The notes beneath the pieces were generated by a model. It did not search any database. It was given only the letters and a program-made list of their open reading frames with translations, and was not told the DNA's origin. From Planctomycetota bacterium (GTDB lineage: Bacteria; Planctomycetota; Planctomycetia; Planctomycetales; Planctomycetaceae): 9,274 nt of DNA. The position numbers and the translations under genes are program-made. Positions 1 to 7,085 of this stretch are shown here, piece by piece; the stretch's first letter is position 1, and each line of letters starts with the position of its first letter. The stretch lies in contig JAPLOC010000299.1 of the NCBI GenBank assembly GCA_026692825.1, positions 1 to 9,274 of the forward strand, given 5' to 3'.

Positions 1-700
1 CCGCGTCGCTCGCCTGCTCTTCCAGTTCCTGAAGGTGGCGACTGTTCACGGTGAGGTGTTCCCGCATGGCTTGCGCCGCTTCGTCGGCATCTCCCGCGCG
101 AACCGCTTCCAGAATCCGTTCGTGGTGCTGGTAGGCGATCGATGCCCCATAGATCCGCAACGTCTGTAGCCGGCTCTCGGTCAGCAGGTCGTGAATCGGT
201 GCCAAAACCAGCGGAAAGAACGGATTCCCGGTTGCCTCAGCCAGCAGAGTGTGGAACTCCCCGTCGGCGCGAACATGCGTCGCCAATGACCGCCGGGGAC
301 TCCGCAGAACGTCCTGCAGTTTCGCCAGCTCTTTCAAATGTTTCGCTTTGCGATTCAGGGCGGCGTGGGCCGCGATCGACGTTTCGAGAACCAGCCGCAC
401 TTTGGCCAAATCGGCCAGCCGGTTGGGTATCTCCCGCAACAGTCGCTCGTAACCCAAAGAGACTTGACGGCCACTGGGAGGAGTCACGCGGGAGCCCGAT
501 CCCTGGCGACTTTCGATCAGGCCGAGACTGGTCAGTCGGCCCAGTGCTTCACGGATGACGGAACGGCTGACCTGGAACCGCGTACTGAGCGAGCGTTCTG
601 CGGGAAGCAATTCCCCTGCCGAAATTTCGCCGGAAACGATTGCCCGCTCCAATTGCAGGCTGATCTCAGAAACACGGTCGACAGCGGATTGTGGAGACAT
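1..700 (-). CDS. GntR-family transcriptional regulator, FCD (FadR-like) subclass; C-terminus cut by window edge
   Basis: Reading the minus strand from an ATG at 700 gives 233 codons with no stop before the window edge. An in-frame TGA lies just upstream (704-706), so this is the only reasonable ATG. Residues 12-72 form the GntR winged helix, with the typical LPAERSLS entry, a VSRSVIREAL recognition region and a GLIESRQGSGSRV wing. Residues about 95-225 are an all-helical FCD effector domain. Its expected metal ligands are visible: D146 and H150 (DGEFH), H193 (HERIL) and H215 (REHL). FCD regulators usually bind small carboxylates (acyl-CoA, lactate, pyruvate or sugar acids); the ligand here cannot be told from sequence. 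At 233 residues the protein is close to family length, so few residues should be missing. It is divergent from the cytochrome gene starting at 872, and a palindromic operator lies in between, suggesting autoregulation and possibly control of that neighbour. The family is certain; the target and ligand are inference. Confidence 0.94.
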   Translation of the reverse strand, partial: MSPQSAVDRVSEISLQLERAIVSGEISAGELLPAERSLSTRFQVSRSVIREALGRLTSLGLIESRQGSGSRVTPPSGRQVSLGYERLLREIPNRLADLAKVRLVLETSIAAHAALNRKAKHLKELAKLQDVLRSPRRSLATHVRADGEFHTLLAEATGNPFFPLVLAPIHDLLTESRLQTLRIYGASIAYQHHERILEAVRAGDADEAAQAMREHLTVNSRHLQELEEQASDA

Positions 701-770
701 GCCTCACGCGCACGGAACAGTGCGGCGCGCTTCCTGTCGGCACCGCTTGACATCGTACACTTCGCGGACG

Positions 771-799
771 ATCGTAGAGATTGGTCAGACCAGTTGCAA
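771..799 (-). promoter_or_regulatory. Candidate sigma70-type promoter of the GntR gene
   Basis: On the minus strand TTGCAA (799-794) is followed after exactly 17 bases by TACGAT (776-771). Each hexamer matches the sigma70 consensus at 4 of 6 positions. Transcription would start near 764, leaving a leader of about 64 bases before the ATG at 700. The palindrome at 782-792 sits inside the spacer, the usual place for autorepression. A perfect TTGACA also occurs on the plus strand at 747-752 and could serve the cytochrome gene, but no good -10 follows at normal spacing. Assigned by eye only. Confidence 0.4.
782..792. promoter_or_regulatory. Candidate GntR/FadR-type operator, TGGTCAGACCA
   Basis: TGGTCAGACCA is a perfect 11-base palindrome around a central A. 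It fits the TGGTnnnACCA core known for FadR, PdhR and related FCD-type GntR regulators. It lies in the 171-base region between the divergent GntR gene and the cytochrome gene, within the spacer of the candidate GntR promoter. A regulator of the matching family starts 82 bases away, which makes the assignment stronger than motif matching alone. That it is bound by this regulator is inference. Confidence 0.6.
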
Positions 800-871
800 G
801 CCGCCCTCGGACGCGCTTGGCATTCGGTTTTCCAGACGTCGTTTCGCGCACAGACCGCCAGGATGCCTCCG

Positions 872-1420
872 ATGTTGAACCAGACTTTGCGTCGCCTCTT
901 TCACGATTCGCGTGGCGGATTGCGCCTGCGCAAGATCGGCTGGAGTGTGGTCGCGCTGGTTGGTCTCACCGCCACCACCTTTGCCGACGAGGCGATTTTT
1001 CGGGAACGCGTGGCGACCATTTTCGAACGCCATTGCGTCCGCTGCCATGGTGACGAAATCAAGGGGGGACTTTCTCTGGTTGACGCGAAGTCGGCGGCGC
1101 AAGGGGGCGATACCGGGGCGGCGTTTGAAGCCGGCAAACCCGACGAGAGTCTTCTGCTGGAAATGATCTCGGGTGACAAGCCGTCAATGCCTAAAGGGTC
1201 CAGCCCACTCGACCCGAAAGAGGTCGCCGCCATTCGGCAGTGGATCGCGGGTGGGGCGAAATGGCCCGCCAACGCAAAGCTCCGCAATCGACAGTTTGAA
1301 GGATCCACCTGGTGGTCGCTTCAGCCGTTGACGAAACCGCCTGTCCCAGCGGTCGACGCCGCGCACGCCCATCGGGTTCGCAATCCGATCGACGCATTCG
1401 TACTCCAGAGGGTGGAATGA
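872..1420 (+). CDS. N-terminal fragment of a Planctomycete cytochrome c (PSCyt1) protein, ended by a premature TGA
   Basis: This 182-residue fragment starts at the ATG at 872, which has AGGA eight bases upstream; an in-frame ATG at 863 is the alternative. Residues 1-38 look like a signal peptide: a basic stretch (RRLFHDSRGGLRLRK), a hydrophobic core (IGWSVVALVGLTATTFA), and likely cleavage between A38 and D39. Residues about 40-130 form the PSCyt1 domain. C55, C58 and H59 make the CVRCH haem c motif, and M106 in PSMPKG is the probable axial ligand. Residues 145-182 (WWSLQPL, then NPIDAFVLQRVE) are the standard linker into DUF1549, where the reading frame stops at TGA 1418-1420. The fragment would be exported and could bind haem, but intact family members continue for hundreds of residues. 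Its downstream half resumes in the same frame. Confidence 0.85.
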   Translation: MLNQTLRRLFHDSRGGLRLRKIGWSVVALVGLTATTFADEAIFRERVATIFERHCVRCHGDEIKGGLSLVDAKSAAQGGDTGAAFEAGKPDESLLLEMISGDKPSMPKGSSPLDPKEVAAIRQWIAGGAKWPANAKLRNRQFEGSTWWSLQPLTKPPVPAVDAAHAHRVRNPIDAFVLQRVE

Positions 1421-1423
1421 TTT

Positions 1424-3814
1424 TTGAGCGACAACGACCCGCGCGCGTATGAGAACCTTGTCGATCGCTTACTCGACTCTCCCCGTTACGGCGAACGCTG
1501 GGCGCGACATTGGCTCGACGTGGTCCATTTTGGCGAGACCCACGGGTACGACAAAGACAAACCGCGTCCCAACGCGTGGCCCTATCGCGACTACGTCATT
1601 CGAGCGCTCAACGAGGATCTTCCCTTTGGCCGGTTTCTCGAGCAGCAGATCGCGGGCGACGTGTTGTTCCCCGGGACACGCGACGGCATGGAGGCGCTCG
1701 GGTTTCTTTCGGCCGGCCCCTGGGATTTCATCGGGCACGCCGAAGTTCCGGAATCGAAGATCGACGGCAAAGTCGCCCGGCATCTCGATCGTGACGACAT
1801 GGTCACGAACACCATGCAGACGTTCGGCAGCCTGACCGTGCAGTGTGCCCAATGCCACAATCACAAGTTCGACCCGATTTCGCAGGAGGACTACTACAGC
1901 CTGCAGGCAGTATTCGCGGCGATTGACCGGACCGATCGACCGTACGACGTCGATCCCAAAATTGGAGCGCGCCGTCACGAGTTGAACGCCGAGCGCGCGG
2001 CGCTCGAAAAAGACCGCAACGACCACACCACCCGGATCGCCGCGCGGGCCGGAGAACGGCTGACAACACTCGATCAGAAGATCGCCGAGTTGAAGAAGGC
2101 CGCGGCGGGAACGGCGTTGCAGGGGGTCGAATTTGGCTATCACAGTCAGATTGAACCCAAGGCAGACACGCTGAAATGGGTGCAGGTGAATCTGAAAGAT
2201 CCCGTTGAGGCGCGGGAAATCGTCTTGCGTCCGTGCCACGACGATTTCGGCGGCATCGGTGACGGATTCGGATTTCCGGTGCGATACCGTGTGGAAACCG
2301 CCGACGACGCGGAGTTCACACAGAACGTGACGGCGGTGGTCGATCTGACGGCGAACGATGTCAAGAACCCCAAGTTGATGCCTCTGCGATACCCGCTGGC
2401 ACCTCAGGGCACGCGGCGTGTGCAATTCGTTCGGCTGACCGCGACGCGCCTGGCACCACGCAGCGGCGATTTCATTCTGGCGATTTCGGAACTGGAGGTG
2501 CGCGACGCGGAGGGGAAGAATCTGGCGAAGGAGGCGAAGGTCACCGCGCTCGATTCCATCGAAGCCCCTCCCCGCTGGCGGATGTCCAACCTGACCGACG
2601 GACTATTTCCGGTCGACAAGTCGGAGCCAACCGGGGAACTGGCCGACGTTGTCGCCGAGCGTGACACGCTGTGGAACGCCACGATGCGTCCGGAAGAGCG
2701 CGAGGCGCTGGGCGCGATCGGGGCGAAGCTCGCGCGGATCGGGGAAGAACTGTCAACCTTTCCCGCGCAGAATGTCGCGTATATTGGTGCGGTTCACAAA
2801 GGAGAGGGGGCGTTTCGCGGGACCGGTCACGACGGCGGCAAACCGCGAATGATCGCGCTGCTGGAACGGGGCAACGTCGAGAAACCTTTGCGCGAAGTGA
2901 GTCCGGGGGCACTGTCCGCGATTTCCGTACTCCCCGCGCGATTCGAATTGCCGGCCGGGGCATCCGAAAGCGCCCGGCGGGCCGCTCTGGCCCAGTGGCT
3001 GTCCGATTCCAAGAATCCGCTCACCTGGCGATCGATCGTCAATCGGGTCTGGCATTACCATTTCGGCAAGGGGCTGGTGGAAACCCCCAACGATTTTGGT
3101 CGCAATGGGCGACTCCCCACGCATCCGGAACTGCTCGACTGGCTGGCGGCCGATTTTCGGGACGGAGGACAGTCGCTGAAGCGGTTGCATAAGTTGACGG
3201 TCGAGAGCGCCACCTATCGCCAGAGTTCAGCCGAGACGCCACGCGCCGCGGCGGTCGACGCCGACAACCGGTTTCTGTCGCGCATGAGCCGGAGGCGGCT
3301 GGAAGCCGAGGCGATCCGTGACAGCGTGCTGGCGGTCTCGGGCAAGCTCGACCTGAAAATGGGTGGCCCCAGTTTTCAGGACTTCGTGGTCGAAAAACCG
3401 GATCATTCGCCCCACTATGAATATGAACTCGCCGACCCGAACGATCCGAAAATTCACCGCCGAAGTGTGTACCGGTTCATCGTCCGATCGCAGCAGCAGC
3501 CCTTCATGACCACGCTGGACTGTGCCGACCCGTCGATGCAGGTCGACCGCCGGAACGAGAGTCTGTCGGCGCTGCAGGCGCTGGCGCTGCTCAACAACGG
3601 TTTCATGTTGACGATGGCAGAACACCATGCGAAAAAAATGAAAGGAAAGTATACGCAACTCAAGGATCAGGTTCGGGTCGCGTTCACGGAATGCACTGGA
3701 CGGACACCGTCCAAAGTGGATCTGGCGGAACTGGTCAAATTCGCGAAAGAACAGGGGTTGGATAACCTCTGCCGCGCGTTGTTCAATCTGAATGAGTTTG
3801 TGTTTGTCGATTGA
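1424..3814 (+). CDS. C-terminal fragment: DUF1549 (PSCyt2), discoidin-like insert and DUF1553 (PSD1)
   Basis: This 796-codon frame is in phase with the fragment before it. Counting from TTG 1424, residues 1-170 are the rest of DUF1549, with RYGERWARHWLDV and a second haem motif, CAQCH at 141-145, in the family context CxxCHNHKFDPI. Residues about 183-230 are charged and helical, probably a coiled coil. Residues about 232-395 resemble an F5/8 type C (discoidin) fold, with a WVQVNLKDP start, a FVRLTATR strand and NLTDG at the end. Residues about 515-790 are DUF1553, with NPLTWRSIVNRVWHYHFGKGLVETPNDFG and the usual end NLNEFVFVD. The exact biochemical role of this family is unsettled; haem c and export point to periplasmic electron transfer, possibly in polysaccharide use. 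The TTG start is only where the open frame begins. A product started here would lack a signal peptide, so haem attachment would fail. No DUF1501 partner follows. Confidence 0.85.
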   Translation: MSDNDPRAYENLVDRLLDSPRYGERWARHWLDVVHFGETHGYDKDKPRPNAWPYRDYVIRALNEDLPFGRFLEQQIAGDVLFPGTRDGMEALGFLSAGPWDFIGHAEVPESKIDGKVARHLDRDDMVTNTMQTFGSLTVQCAQCHNHKFDPISQEDYYSLQAVFAAIDRTDRPYDVDPKIGARRHELNAERAALEKDRNDHTTRIAARAGERLTTLDQKIAELKKAAAGTALQGVEFGYHSQIEPKADTLKWVQVNLKDPVEAREIVLRPCHDDFGGIGDGFGFPVRYRVETADDAEFTQNVTAVVDLTANDVKNPKLMPLRYPLAPQGTRRVQFVRLTATRLAPRSGDFILAISELEVRDAEGKNLAKEAKVTALDSIEAPPRWRMSNLTDGLFPVDKSEPTGELADVVAERDTLWNATMRPEEREALGAIGAKLARIGEELSTFPAQNVAYIGAVHKGEGAFRGTGHDGGKPRMIALLERGNVEKPLREVSPGALSAISVLPARFELPAGASESARRAALAQWLSDSKNPLTWRSIVNRVWHYHFGKGLVETPNDFGRNGRLPTHPELLDWLAADFRDGGQSLKRLHKLTVESATYRQSSAETPRAAAVDADNRFLSRMSRRRLEAEAIRDSVLAVSGKLDLKMGGPSFQDFVVEKPDHSPHYEYELADPNDPKIHRRSVYRFIVRSQQQPFMTTLDCADPSMQVDRRNESLSALQALALLNNGFMLTMAEHHAKKMKGKYTQLKDQVRVAFTECTGRTPSKVDLAELVKFAKEQGLDNLCRALFNLNEFVFVD

Positions 3815-3842
3815 GTGGTTGAGCCACGGGATGAACGTTCGA

Positions 3843-3867
3843 ACCCGGCACTGATTCGCCTCCGGGT
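3843..3867. terminator. Weak hairpin between convergent genes, possible shared terminator
   Basis: The 65-base gap between the stop of the cytochrome gene (3814) and the stop of the SDR gene (3880) contains ACCCGG at 3843-3848 and CCGGGT at 3862-3867, a six-pair stem with a 13-base loop. No run of T follows on either strand, so if it terminates transcription it is not a canonical intrinsic terminator. Confidence 0.22.
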
Positions 3868-3879
3868 AAGAGAATCAAC

Positions 3880-5382
3880 TCACGCTGGCGGTTGGCTGAT
3901 GGGTGGCACTCTCCTTTCAGAGTCCTTCGAGGAGTCGATCCGTTGAGCCGCGCGGGCGATGTTGCGCAGCATGCCGGAGAAGATGAACTGGTGCAGCGGG
4001 AACAGCGTGTACCAGTAGATGATGCCAAACAGTCCAACGGGATCGAAGAGGGCAGTCTGGCGAATCGTACTCTGCCGCTCGTCGCCAACGACTTCAAATT
4101 CCAGCCAGGCGCGACCCGGGACTTTCATCTCGGCTTGCAGCCGCAATCGACGGGATGGCTCGTAAACTTCCACCCGCCAGAAATCGAGCGTGTCGCCGAC
4201 CCGCAACAGTTCCGGATCGCGGCGTCCGCGACGAACGCCAATGCCACCGCACATCAAATCCAGGAATCCACGCAGCGACCAGAGCCAGTTGCCGTAGTAC
4301 CAGCCCGTTCGACCGCCGATCCGGCGAATCGGTGCAAAGGCTGCCTCTGCTGATACCGGAACGGTGGTCGTTCGTGAGTCGACGAGACGGGAGCCGAAGC
4401 GCACCCCGCCCCAACTTCGGGGATGCCCGCCCGATGAGAGGGCATCGGACCAGCGTGTTTCGGCAAATTCGCGATCTTCATTCACCAGGGCTCGGGCAAT
4501 CGCTTCACGCACCGACCGCGGTCGAACCGGGAAGGTTTTCGCCGCCAGGGTGTTCGAGACCAGCGTGGGATTGCGGAGGCTCTCGACCAACTTTCGGCCG
4601 ACCCGAGCGTAAAGCGGTGTCACCAGTCCGAGCCACAGGCTCGACAGATGCGGAGTCAGGAGCGGTACTGGAATCATCCAGCGACTGAGACCCCTCTGAC
4701 GGGCGTACTCTTGCATGATTTGCCCGTACGAGAACTGATCCGGACCACCGATCTCATAAACCTGTGAAGGACCGTCAGCCAGTTCCAGTGCTTCGAGCAG
4801 ATAGGCCAGCAGATCCTCGATCGCAATTGGTTGCGCCAGGACGCCCACCCACCGCGGACAGATCATCACCGGCAAACGTTCCACCAGCGCTCGAATCATT
4901 TCAAACGACAGGCTCCCCGAACCAATGACGATTGACGCCCGGAATTCGATGACTTGCGGATGATGCTCCCGCAGGATGTTGCCCGTTTCCTGGCGGCTGC
5001 GAAGGTGTTTGGAAAGCTCCTGGTCGGGATTGCCGAGCCCGCCGAGATAGATGATTCTCCGAACACCGGCCGCAGATGCAGCCTGAGCGAAGTTGGTGGC
5101 CGCCATCCGGTCTTGTTCCGCAAAATCGCGGTCGGCCCCCATCGAATGCACGAAATAATAAGCCATATCGACGCCGGCCAGAGCCGCCACGAGCGAATCC
5201 GGTTCGAGCAGGTCGCCTGCAACGACATCGGTGGTTGGGGCAACTCGGCTAGTCAGCGACTCAGGTCTTCGGGTCAGGCATCGCACGCGCTTGCCGCGTC
5301 GCTCGAGCAGCGCAAGAAGTCGACCACCGACGTATCCGGTCGCGCCGGTCAACAGAACGATTCCACCATCACGCTGGGCCAT
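3880..5382 (-). CDS. Atypical SDR (NAD-dependent epimerase/dehydratase-like) with C-terminal DUF2867 domain
   Basis: The protein has 500 residues from the ATG at 5382. An in-frame ATG at 5403 would add seven residues, but the inner one has AGGCGAG a few bases upstream and leads almost directly into the fold. Residues 8-330 are an NmrA/YbjT-like atypical SDR. TGATGYVGG at 12-20 is the dinucleotide-binding glycine motif (G13, G16, G19), GDLLEP follows at 56-61, and EFRASIVIGSGSLSFEMIRALVERLPVMI-type sequence lies around 146-174. A canonical YxxxK active site is not evident, as in other atypical members, so redox activity should not be assumed. Residues about 340-480 match DUF2867, with GWYYGNWLW near 360, FWRVE at 401-405 and a hydrophobic LFGIIYWYTLFPLHQFIF segment at 451-468. 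This SDR-DUF2867 fusion is a recognised architecture of unknown substrate. The gene stands alone, convergent with the cytochrome locus. Confidence 0.9.
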   Translation of the reverse strand: MAQRDGGIVLLTGATGYVGGRLLALLERRGKRVRCLTRRPESLTSRVAPTTDVVAGDLLEPDSLVAALAGVDMAYYFVHSMGADRDFAEQDRMAATNFAQAASAAGVRRIIYLGGLGNPDQELSKHLRSRQETGNILREHHPQVIEFRASIVIGSGSLSFEMIRALVERLPVMICPRWVGVLAQPIAIEDLLAYLLEALELADGPSQVYEIGGPDQFSYGQIMQEYARQRGLSRWMIPVPLLTPHLSSLWLGLVTPLYARVGRKLVESLRNPTLVSNTLAAKTFPVRPRSVREAIARALVNEDREFAETRWSDALSSGGHPRSWGGVRFGSRLVDSRTTTVPVSAEAAFAPIRRIGGRTGWYYGNWLWSLRGFLDLMCGGIGVRRGRRDPELLRVGDTLDFWRVEVYEPSRRLRLQAEMKVPGRAWLEFEVVGDERQSTIRQTALFDPVGLFGIIYWYTLFPLHQFIFSGMLRNIARAAQRIDSSKDSERRVPPISQPPA

Positions 5383-5403
5383 GAACTCGCCTGATTCGTT
5401 CAT

Positions 5404-5707
5404 CGAGCGAATCCAATCGTAGAGGGCTTCGACCGCACGGTCATTTGCACCTTGGTGAACCGCTGCGCGTCGGGAAGAAAGGGGCCATCATAACCACGAA
5501 CAATGCGAAACGAGAAACTCGATTGATGTCAATTGCTCCAACGCCCGGCGGGCGTCGATGGAAAATCAAGGATTGATGGCCGACTCGACCTGCACGCAAG
5601 CAAAAACGACGAAACGCATGGTCCAACTCGTGGGCCATGCGTATTCGCGATGTGGGGTTCACGTCGTGGAAAACGTCGGTTGCGGCAATTCAGGCGCCGG
5701 CGACAGA
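5404..5707. other. Non-coding gap between the SDR and fasciclin genes
   Basis: About 300 bases carry no convincing gene. The short open frames here show no start signal or recognisable domain. The gap holds a candidate terminator (5601-5642) and a compact GC hairpin with arms 5541-5546 and 5550-5555 and a three-base loop. It also holds possible promoter elements for the SDR gene on the minus strand. TATGAT at 5492-5487 matches the -10 consensus at 5 of 6 positions but lacks a good -35. TTGACA at 5532-5527 is a perfect -35 but lacks a good -10. Confidence 0.5.
5601..5642 (-). terminator. Candidate intrinsic terminator of the fasciclin gene
   Basis: Arms at 5614-5624 and 5632-5642 pair around a seven-base loop. 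In minus-strand RNA the stem has eight outer pairs (ACGCATGG with CCATGCGT), one C-A mismatch and two inner G-C pairs. A T-rich stretch, TTCGTCGTTTTTG, follows on the minus strand. The hairpin starts 66 bases past the fasciclin stop codon, in the right orientation to end its transcript. The gap between stem and T run is longer than ideal. Confidence 0.45.
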
Positions 5708-6724
5708 TTAACGTCGGCGTGCCGTCCGCGTCTGGGAGTACATGACCCGACCCGTGGTGGGACAGACATGCGCCACGGCCTGCTGAGGCTGATGATTTGA
5801 CGCGGCCCCCTTGACTGGAGTCGCCGGGGGAAGGAGGACTGTGTCGATCACGTGGATCACCCCGTTCGAAGCGTCGATGTCGGTCTTGACCAGTCCGGCG
5901 TTCACAACCTTGGCCTTCCCATTCGTGATGGAGACAGACACCTTTCCGCCCTGAAGAGTTGTCACTTCCTTGCCTGAGAGCAGGTCACTGGAGAAGACAC
6001 GCCCGGCCACCACATGGTACTTCAGGATGCCGGCCAGCTTCTCCTTGTTCTCGGGTTTCAGCAACGTCTCGACTGTCCCTTTCGGGAGAGCGGCGAAGGC
6101 ATCGTCCGTCGGAGCGAAGATTGTCAGCGGCTTGTCGCTGGAAAGTGCTTCGACCAACCCGGCAGCCTTCGCGGCGGCCAACAGGGTTTTGAAAACTCCC
6201 GCCTTCTCCGCCGTCTGCGGGATGTTGTCGGCTGAGGGCAAAATCACCTGGTCGATGACATGGATGACGCCATTCGAGCAGAGGATGTCTGCCGTGATGA
6301 CGTTGGCACTGTCAATCTGCACGTTCCCTTCGTCGACTTTGATGTCGACCCGTTGGCCGTTGACTGTCGCCGCCGCGTCCAGCTTCACGACGTCGGCCGC
6401 AAGCACTTTCCCAGGGACGACATGATAGGTCAGCACAGCGATCAACTGCTTCTTGTTTTCCGGCTTGAGCAACGTCTCGACCGTCCCCTCGGGCAGCTTG
6501 GCGAACGCCTCATCCGTGGGGGCGAATACCGTGAACGGCCCTTTGCCCTTCAGGGTTTCAACAAGTCCCGCCGCCTTCAGGGCCGCTGCCAAAGTCTCGA
6601 ACGAGCCCGCCTCGACGGCTGTCGTCACAATGTCCTTGCCGGCCGGCTCCGCCGCCAGCGCTCCGTTCCCCAAGCTCAACGACACCGCAGCGATCAACGC
6701 CAATGCAGCGCTTCGAATCAACAT
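5708..6724 (-). CDS. Exported protein with two fasciclin (FAS1) domains
   Basis: The start is the ATG at 6724, because AGGAGAGGGA lies six bases upstream; this gives 338 residues. Residues 1-24 are a clear signal peptide, MLIRSAALALIAAVSLSLG then NGALA, with cleavage before AEPAGKD. FAS1 domain 1 spans about 30-163, with FTVFAPTDEAF at 64-74 and NGVIHVIDQVILP at 151-163. Domain 2 spans about 168-299, with LTIFAPTDDAF at 200-210 and NGVIHVIDTVLLP at 287-299. Both share GTVETLLKPENK, so they derive from an internal duplication that has since diverged at DNA level. FAS1 domains generally mediate adhesion or extracellular protein contacts; the partner here is unknown. Residues 300-338 form a low-complexity, basic tail ending RTARRR, with no recognised domain or membrane anchor. 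The gene appears to be a single unit with its own terminator. The family call is firm and the role is general. Confidence 0.95.
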   Translation of the reverse strand: MLIRSAALALIAAVSLSLGNGALAAEPAGKDIVTTAVEAGSFETLAAALKAAGLVETLKGKGPFTVFAPTDEAFAKLPEGTVETLLKPENKKQLIAVLTYHVVPGKVLAADVVKLDAAATVNGQRVDIKVDEGNVQIDSANVITADILCSNGVIHVIDQVILPSADNIPQTAEKAGVFKTLLAAAKAAGLVEALSSDKPLTIFAPTDDAFAALPKGTVETLLKPENKEKLAGILKYHVVAGRVFSSDLLSGKEVTTLQGGKVSVSITNGKAKVVNAGLVKTDIDASNGVIHVIDTVLLPPATPVKGAASNHQPQQAVAHVCPTTGRVMYSQTRTARRR

Positions 6725-6791
6725 GTGTTCTCCCTCTCCTGAGTTCCCAGAAATCAACCGAACGACCCGCCGTAAAAAATACGTTCAAATC

Positions 6792-6834
6792 GTTCACATT
6801 CGGTGAACCGCAGCGGCGGCGGCAGGTTAACCTG
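6792..6834. promoter_or_regulatory. Two palindromes upstream of the fasciclin gene, candidate operator region
   Basis: GTTCAC (6792-6797) and GTGAAC (6803-6808) form a six-base inverted repeat with five bases between. CAGGTTAACCTG (6823-6834) is a perfect 12-base palindrome. On the minus strand TGAACG also occurs twice nine bases apart (within 6782-6799), a pattern that could be part of an ECF-type -35 element. Their position 70-110 bases before the fasciclin ATG suits regulation of that gene. No regulator can be named. Confidence 0.3.
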
Positions 6835-6992
6835 TTTCTTTAGGAATTCTGAAAATGGGTGGTACAGGCCGAAATTTCGAGCAATTCCCGCAGGTATTTG
6901 TCATTGATCATTCCGTGGGACCGCGGTTCCGTGCCCTCAGTCATCGGTTCGGTGGCTCCGTTCCGGCATCGGTCCGAAGTTGAACAGAAGCC

Positions 6993-7085
6993 AACGAAGG
7001 AAACGAAGAGTGCGAAACGACCGGAATTCAGCGTACGGGCATAGAGTTTCCCCGACTCCCTCCGGATTTCTTCGTTGCCTTCGTT
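6993..7085. repeat. Imperfect inverted repeat, candidate dispersed palindromic element
   Basis: AACGAAGGAAACGAAG at 6993-7008 is the reverse complement of 7070-7085 (CTTCGTTGCCTTCGTT) at 15 of 16 positions, with 61 bases between; a few outer bases (6987-6990 with 7088-7091) also pair. The arms are themselves repetitive, with AACGAAG occurring twice in the left arm. The spurious translation (EVNEGNEE in one orientation, PTKETKS in the other) resembles reading frames often predicted over interspersed palindromic repeats in environmental bacterial genomes. That it is multicopy is inference. Confidence 0.45.

Larger units (their letters stand above)
872..3814 (+). pseudogene. Whole PSCyt1-DUF1549-DUF1553 locus, probably disrupted by an in-frame deletion that left a stop codon
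   Basis: The two fragments are one gene: both sides are in the same frame, and the domain order and C-terminus are those of the full family. The sequence passes from NPIDAFVLQRVE through TGA to FLSDNDPRAYENLVDRLL. Between these two blocks intact homologues carry roughly 30-35 residues (the GLxPSPEADRxTLIRRLxxDLxGLPPT region, from memory). One in-frame deletion of about 100 bases that joined two partial codons into TGA explains both the gap and the stop. A sequencing or assembly error is the main alternative. A real TGA readthrough is unlikely, because the missing segment would remain missing. Confidence 0.7.

Noticed and set aside
338..871. Open frame upstream of the cytochrome fragment, which would extend it by about 178 residues
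   Set aside because: It runs antisense to the GntR coding region and through its promoter. The signal peptide and AGGA ribosome binding site place the start at 872.
1418..1420. TGA as selenocysteine or programmed readthrough
   Set aside because: This position is not a redox-active site in the family, no SECIS-like hairpin was evident just downstream, and readthrough would not restore the missing segment.
1469..2425. Minus-strand open frame of 318 codons
   Set aside because: It lies wholly opposite the well-supported DUF1549 region and has no recognisable domain; GC-rich codon use on the sense strand produces such shadows.
5441..5662. Minus-strand open frame of 73 codons between the SDR and fasciclin genes
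   Set aside because: It contains the candidate terminator hairpin and shows no domain or start signal.
6260..6742. Plus-strand open frame of 160 codons
   Set aside because: It is antisense to the fasciclin gene; the minus frame shows a signal peptide and two FAS1 domains.
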